7,989 bases of DNA from an uncultured Eggerthellaceae bacterium (GTDB lineage: Bacteria; Actinomycetota; Coriobacteriia; Coriobacteriales; Eggerthellaceae), in NCBI GenBank assembly GCA_946631805.1, contig CAMPAJ010000073.1, forward strand, positions 1 to 7,989. Direction: 5' to 3'. Below, one piece after another: positions 6,331 to 7,989 of the stretch. A program made the translations under genes and the position numbers. The notes beneath the pieces are model-generated. The model was not told the origin of the DNA and made no database searches. It was given only the letters and a program-made list of their open reading frames with translations. Each line of letters opens with the position of its first letter. Position 1 is the stretch's first letter.

Positions 6331-7542
6331 ATGTTAGCTGCAGAAGAACAACTTCACATAATCGCGTCAGGCGTCGACCGCATCGTGCCTGAAAGCGCGC
6401 TGCTCGAGAAGCTCAAGCGGGGGAAGCCCCTCAACATCAAGCTCGGCGTCGACCCGACGGCTCCCGATATTCACATCGGGCACGCCGTCCCGCTGCGCAA
6501 ATTGCGCCAGTTTCAGGATTTAGGGCATCAGGTCACGCTCATCATCGGCGACGGCACGGCGCTTATCGGCGATCCGTCCGGTCGTAATTCAACCCGTCCG
6601 CAGCTTACCCCCGAACAGGTTAAGCATAATGCGCAGACGTACGTTGATCAGGCATTCAAGGTACTCGATCCCGAAAAGACCACCCTCGTGTACAACTCCG
6701 AGTGGCTTCTGGAGCTCAAGCTCGAGGACCTTCTGGCCTTGGCTGGCAAGTTTACGGTGGCTCGAATCCTGGAGCGTGACGACTTCCACAACCGTTATAC
6801 GAACAACCAGCCCATCGCCGTTCACGAGTTCCTGTACCCCATCATGCAGGCGTACGATTCCGTGGTCATCAAATCTGACGTCGAGCTGGGCGGGTCCGAT
6901 CAGCTGTTCAACCTTTTGGCTGGCCGCGAGCTCATGGAGAAGATGGGCATGGAGCCGCAGGTGTGCCTGACCCTCCCGCTCCTTGAAGGCACCGACGGCG
7001 TGCAGAAGATGTCGAAGAGCTATGGCAACTACATCGGCGTCACCGACGAGCCGGCCGACATGTTCGGAAAGGTTATGTCGATACCCGATGAGCTCATGGT
7101 GAAGTACTATCGTCTGGCTTCGACGGTAGCGGTAGACGAAATCGACGAGATCGAGCGCGGCCTGGCCGAAGACCGCCTGCATCCCAACAAGGTCAAGCGA
7201 GCCCTAGCGCGCAACATCGTGGCGGCTTACTACGACGAGGAGCAGGCCCAGGCTGCCGAAGCGCAATTCGACCTCGTGTTCAAGAAGCACGAGATTCCCG
7301 ACGACATTCCCGAGTATGCCGCGGATTTGACGCCAAACGATCAGGGCAAGGTCTATCTTGCAAAGCTTATTGCCGATGCTGGCTTGGCAGGTAGCGCGGG
7401 CGAGGCGCGCAGGCTTATCGACGGCGGCGGCGTGAAGGTCAACGGCCAGCCCGTTGCCCCCAAAGAATACAACGTCGACCCATCGTTGCTCGAAGGCGCC
7501 ACATTGCAGGTTGGCAAGCGCAAGTTCGCGAAGCTGGTGTAA
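6331..7542 (+). CDS. tyrS: Tyrosyl-tRNA synthetase (TyrZ-like subfamily)
   Basis: A cytoplasmic class I aminoacyl-tRNA synthetase that activates tyrosine with ATP and loads it onto tRNA-Tyr. It has 403 residues, normal for the family. The ATP-binding HIGH motif is at 48-51 within KLGVDPTAPDIHIGH, the GGSDQ segment of the tyrosine-recognition region at 187-191, and an intact KMSKS loop at 226-230. The last 65 residues or so (SAGEARRLIDGGGVKVNG, 355-372) form an S4 RNA-binding domain that contacts tRNA. The VDPTAPDIHIGH and FQDLGHQVTLIIGD wording matches the TyrZ/TyrS2 branch rather than the classical TyrS branch (recalled family knowledge). The ATG at 6331 has GAAAGG seven bases upstream. It follows the U32 gene by 67 bp, so read-through from that gene is possible besides its own promoter. 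That gap is too short for a tyrosine T-box leader. Confidence 0.97.
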   Translation: MLAAEEQLHIIASGVDRIVPESALLEKLKRGKPLNIKLGVDPTAPDIHIGHAVPLRKLRQFQDLGHQVTLIIGDGTALIGDPSGRNSTRPQLTPEQVKHNAQTYVDQAFKVLDPEKTTLVYNSEWLLELKLEDLLALAGKFTVARILERDDFHNRYTNNQPIAVHEFLYPIMQAYDSVVIKSDVELGGSDQLFNLLAGRELMEKMGMEPQVCLTLPLLEGTDGVQKMSKSYGNYIGVTDEPADMFGKVMSIPDELMVKYYRLASTVAVDEIDEIERGLAEDRLHPNKVKRALARNIVAAYYDEEQAQAAEAQFDLVFKKHEIPDDIPEYAADLTPNDQGKVYLAKLIADAGLAGSAGEARRLIDGGGVKVNGQPVAPKEYNVDPSLLEGATLQVGKRKFAKLV

Positions 7543-7572
7543 ACCGAACAAGCAACCGCCAAGTGCGTATGC

Positions 7573-7615
7573 GAGCGAGGTGCCGCGAATGCAAGTCGCG
7601 GCACCTCGCTCTTTT
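7573..7615 (+). terminator. Intrinsic terminator of tyrS
   Basis: GAGCGAGGTGCCGCGA (7573-7588) pairs perfectly over 16 bp with 7596-7611 around the loop ATGCAAG, and TTTT follows at 7612-7615. It starts 31 bases after the tyrS stop. The U-tract is short but the stem is very stable. Confidence 0.9.
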
Positions 7616-7643
7616 AGTAGGAGCTCCGCACATCGCTGCGCAC

Positions 7644-7699
7644 CGTTATATATAGAGTGCCCTTACATATACGTTGTATATAGAGCACCCTTACATATA
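7644..7699. repeat. Two-copy 28-bp AT-rich tandem repeat
   Basis: Copy 1 (7644-7671) and copy 2 (7672-7699) are directly adjacent. Both follow CGTT-R-TATATAGAG, two variable bases, then CCCTTACATATA; they differ at three of 28 positions (A/G at the fifth base, TG/CA in the middle). Across the junction, ATATAC (7667-7672) and GTATAT (7676-7681) form a perfect inverted repeat around GTT. The copies fall between the tyrS terminator and the right-end promoter. Confidence 0.9.
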
Positions 7700-7868
7700 T
7701 AAAGAAGAAGAGAGTGGCTACTATATATAATGCAGTCCGGGTATCAGCATGAATTGGAATGCGCAAAACCGCTCGTGCGCACGTGCTCCGTAGCTTCCAA
7801 GAACTACAGTATGTTGTGGTTCAGCAGCGCGCATACCCACGAGGTATTTCGAGTTGTGAACACATTAT

Positions 7869-7885
7869 GAATTGAAAGCCAATTC
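7869..7885. repeat. 17-bp inverted repeat upstream of the right-end promoter
   Basis: GAATTG (7869-7874) and CAATTC (7880-7885) are perfect complements around AAAGC. The repeat ends 12 bp before the -35 hexamer at 7898, a position suited to a regulator or to contact with RNA polymerase. The symmetry is seen; the function is inferred. Confidence 0.4.
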
Positions 7886-7897
7886 GGAGTTTGATGC

Positions 7898-7926
7898 TTG
7901 ACCAAAAGCGGGGAGGCTCGTATTAT
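7898..7926 (+). promoter_or_regulatory. Strong sigma-70-type promoter reading off the right edge
   Basis: TTGACC (7898-7903) and TATTAT (7921-7926) each match the vegetative consensus at five of six bases and are separated by exactly 17 bp. A start near 7933 would place a hairpin (7936-7942 with 7947-7953, one G-U pair, loop GAGC) at the very 5' end of the RNA, and a second GC hairpin (CCGGGG 7960-7965 with CCCCGG 7975-7980) just after. The transcribed gene is outside the window. A ribosomal RNA operon is an attractive candidate, as contigs often break at such repeats, but no rRNA bases are visible. Confidence 0.7.
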
Positions 7927-7989
7927 AACTTCTTGCCGCTTCGAGCGAGGCGGACGGCACCGGGGCCCGCGAACCCCCGGCGACCTGGG

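Larger units (their letters stand above)
7616..7989. other. Gene-free right-end region
   Basis: No credible gene is seen from the tyrS terminator to the contig end; the longest start-to-stop frames I could trace are a few dozen codons at most and lack good ribosome binding sites. The part from about 7640 to 7735 is clearly AT-rich against a GC-rich background and holds the 28-bp tandem repeats, a purine run (about 7701-7717) and a perfect TATAAT at 7726-7731 without a recognisable -35. A 10-bp palindrome CGTGCGCACG lies at 7774-7783. The region ends with an inverted repeat and a strong promoter pointing off the contig. No tRNA or rRNA sequence is recognised. Confidence 0.7.

Noticed and set aside
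7749..7793. Fourteen-codon frame starting with ATG at 7749
   Set aside because: No ribosome binding site, no conserved or leader-peptide character, and no following gene that it could control is visible.
7801..7845. GGTTCAGC with flanking GTATG/CATAC pairing as a possible tRNA T-arm
   Set aside because: There is no matching acceptor stem, anticodon arm or properly spaced D-arm around it, and the stem and loop sizes do not fit a tRNA.
7978..7985. CGGCGACC near the right end, resembling part of the Illumina P5 adapter
   Set aside because: Only eight bases match and the flanking bases do not follow the adapter sequence. In GC-rich DNA this is expected by chance.

Overview
The window is probably one complete short-read contig from a GC-rich, Gram-positive-type bacterium. 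I suspect an actinobacterium of the Coriobacteriia/Eggerthellaceae kind, judged from the cell-wall gene content, the codon bias and the long two-module U32 protein. That placement is inference, not proof. Bases 1-21 are not genomic: they match the Illumina P7 flow-cell adapter. Genomic sequence therefore begins at about base 22, inside a gene.

Layout, left to right. (1) 22-697 (+): the 3' end of a penicillin-binding protein (PBP) gene, holding the end of a transpeptidase domain with its KTG motif and a lysine/glutamine tail built from trinucleotide runs. (2) 698-846: a leader with a 17-bp palindrome and a second inverted repeat, then 847-1341 (+): a small lipoprotein of unknown function. (3) 1393-1444: a long hairpin terminator shared by convergent genes. 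(4) 1477-3696 (-): a complete class A PBP (glycosyltransferase 51 + transpeptidase + PASTA-like domain with acidic linkers). (5) 3697-3830: a divergent promoter region. (6) 3831-6263 (+): an 810-residue U32-family protein related to the 23S rRNA hydroxylase RlhA, with two cysteine clusters. (7) 6331-7542 (+): tyrosyl-tRNA synthetase of the TyrZ-like subfamily, with an extended -10 promoter overlapping the end of the U32 gene and a strong terminator behind it. (8) 7616-7989: a gene-free stretch with an AT-rich pair of 28-bp tandem repeats, several palindromes and, close to the right edge, a near-consensus promoter whose transcript leaves the contig.

The left half is a cell-wall neighbourhood: two related PBPs, on opposite strands, flank a small lipoprotein, and all three products are expected to act on the outer face of the membrane. 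The right half is a translation neighbourhood: a probable RNA-modification enzyme and an aminoacyl-tRNA synthetase, followed by what may be the promoter of a ribosomal RNA operon. The contig could have broken there because rRNA operons are repeated, but no rRNA sequence is visible.

I see no CRISPR array, transposase, phage gene, tRNA or defence system. The most notable items are the adapter artefact, the oppositely charged tails of the two PBPs, the second cysteine cluster of the U32 protein, and the unexplained tandem repeats and promoter region at the right end.
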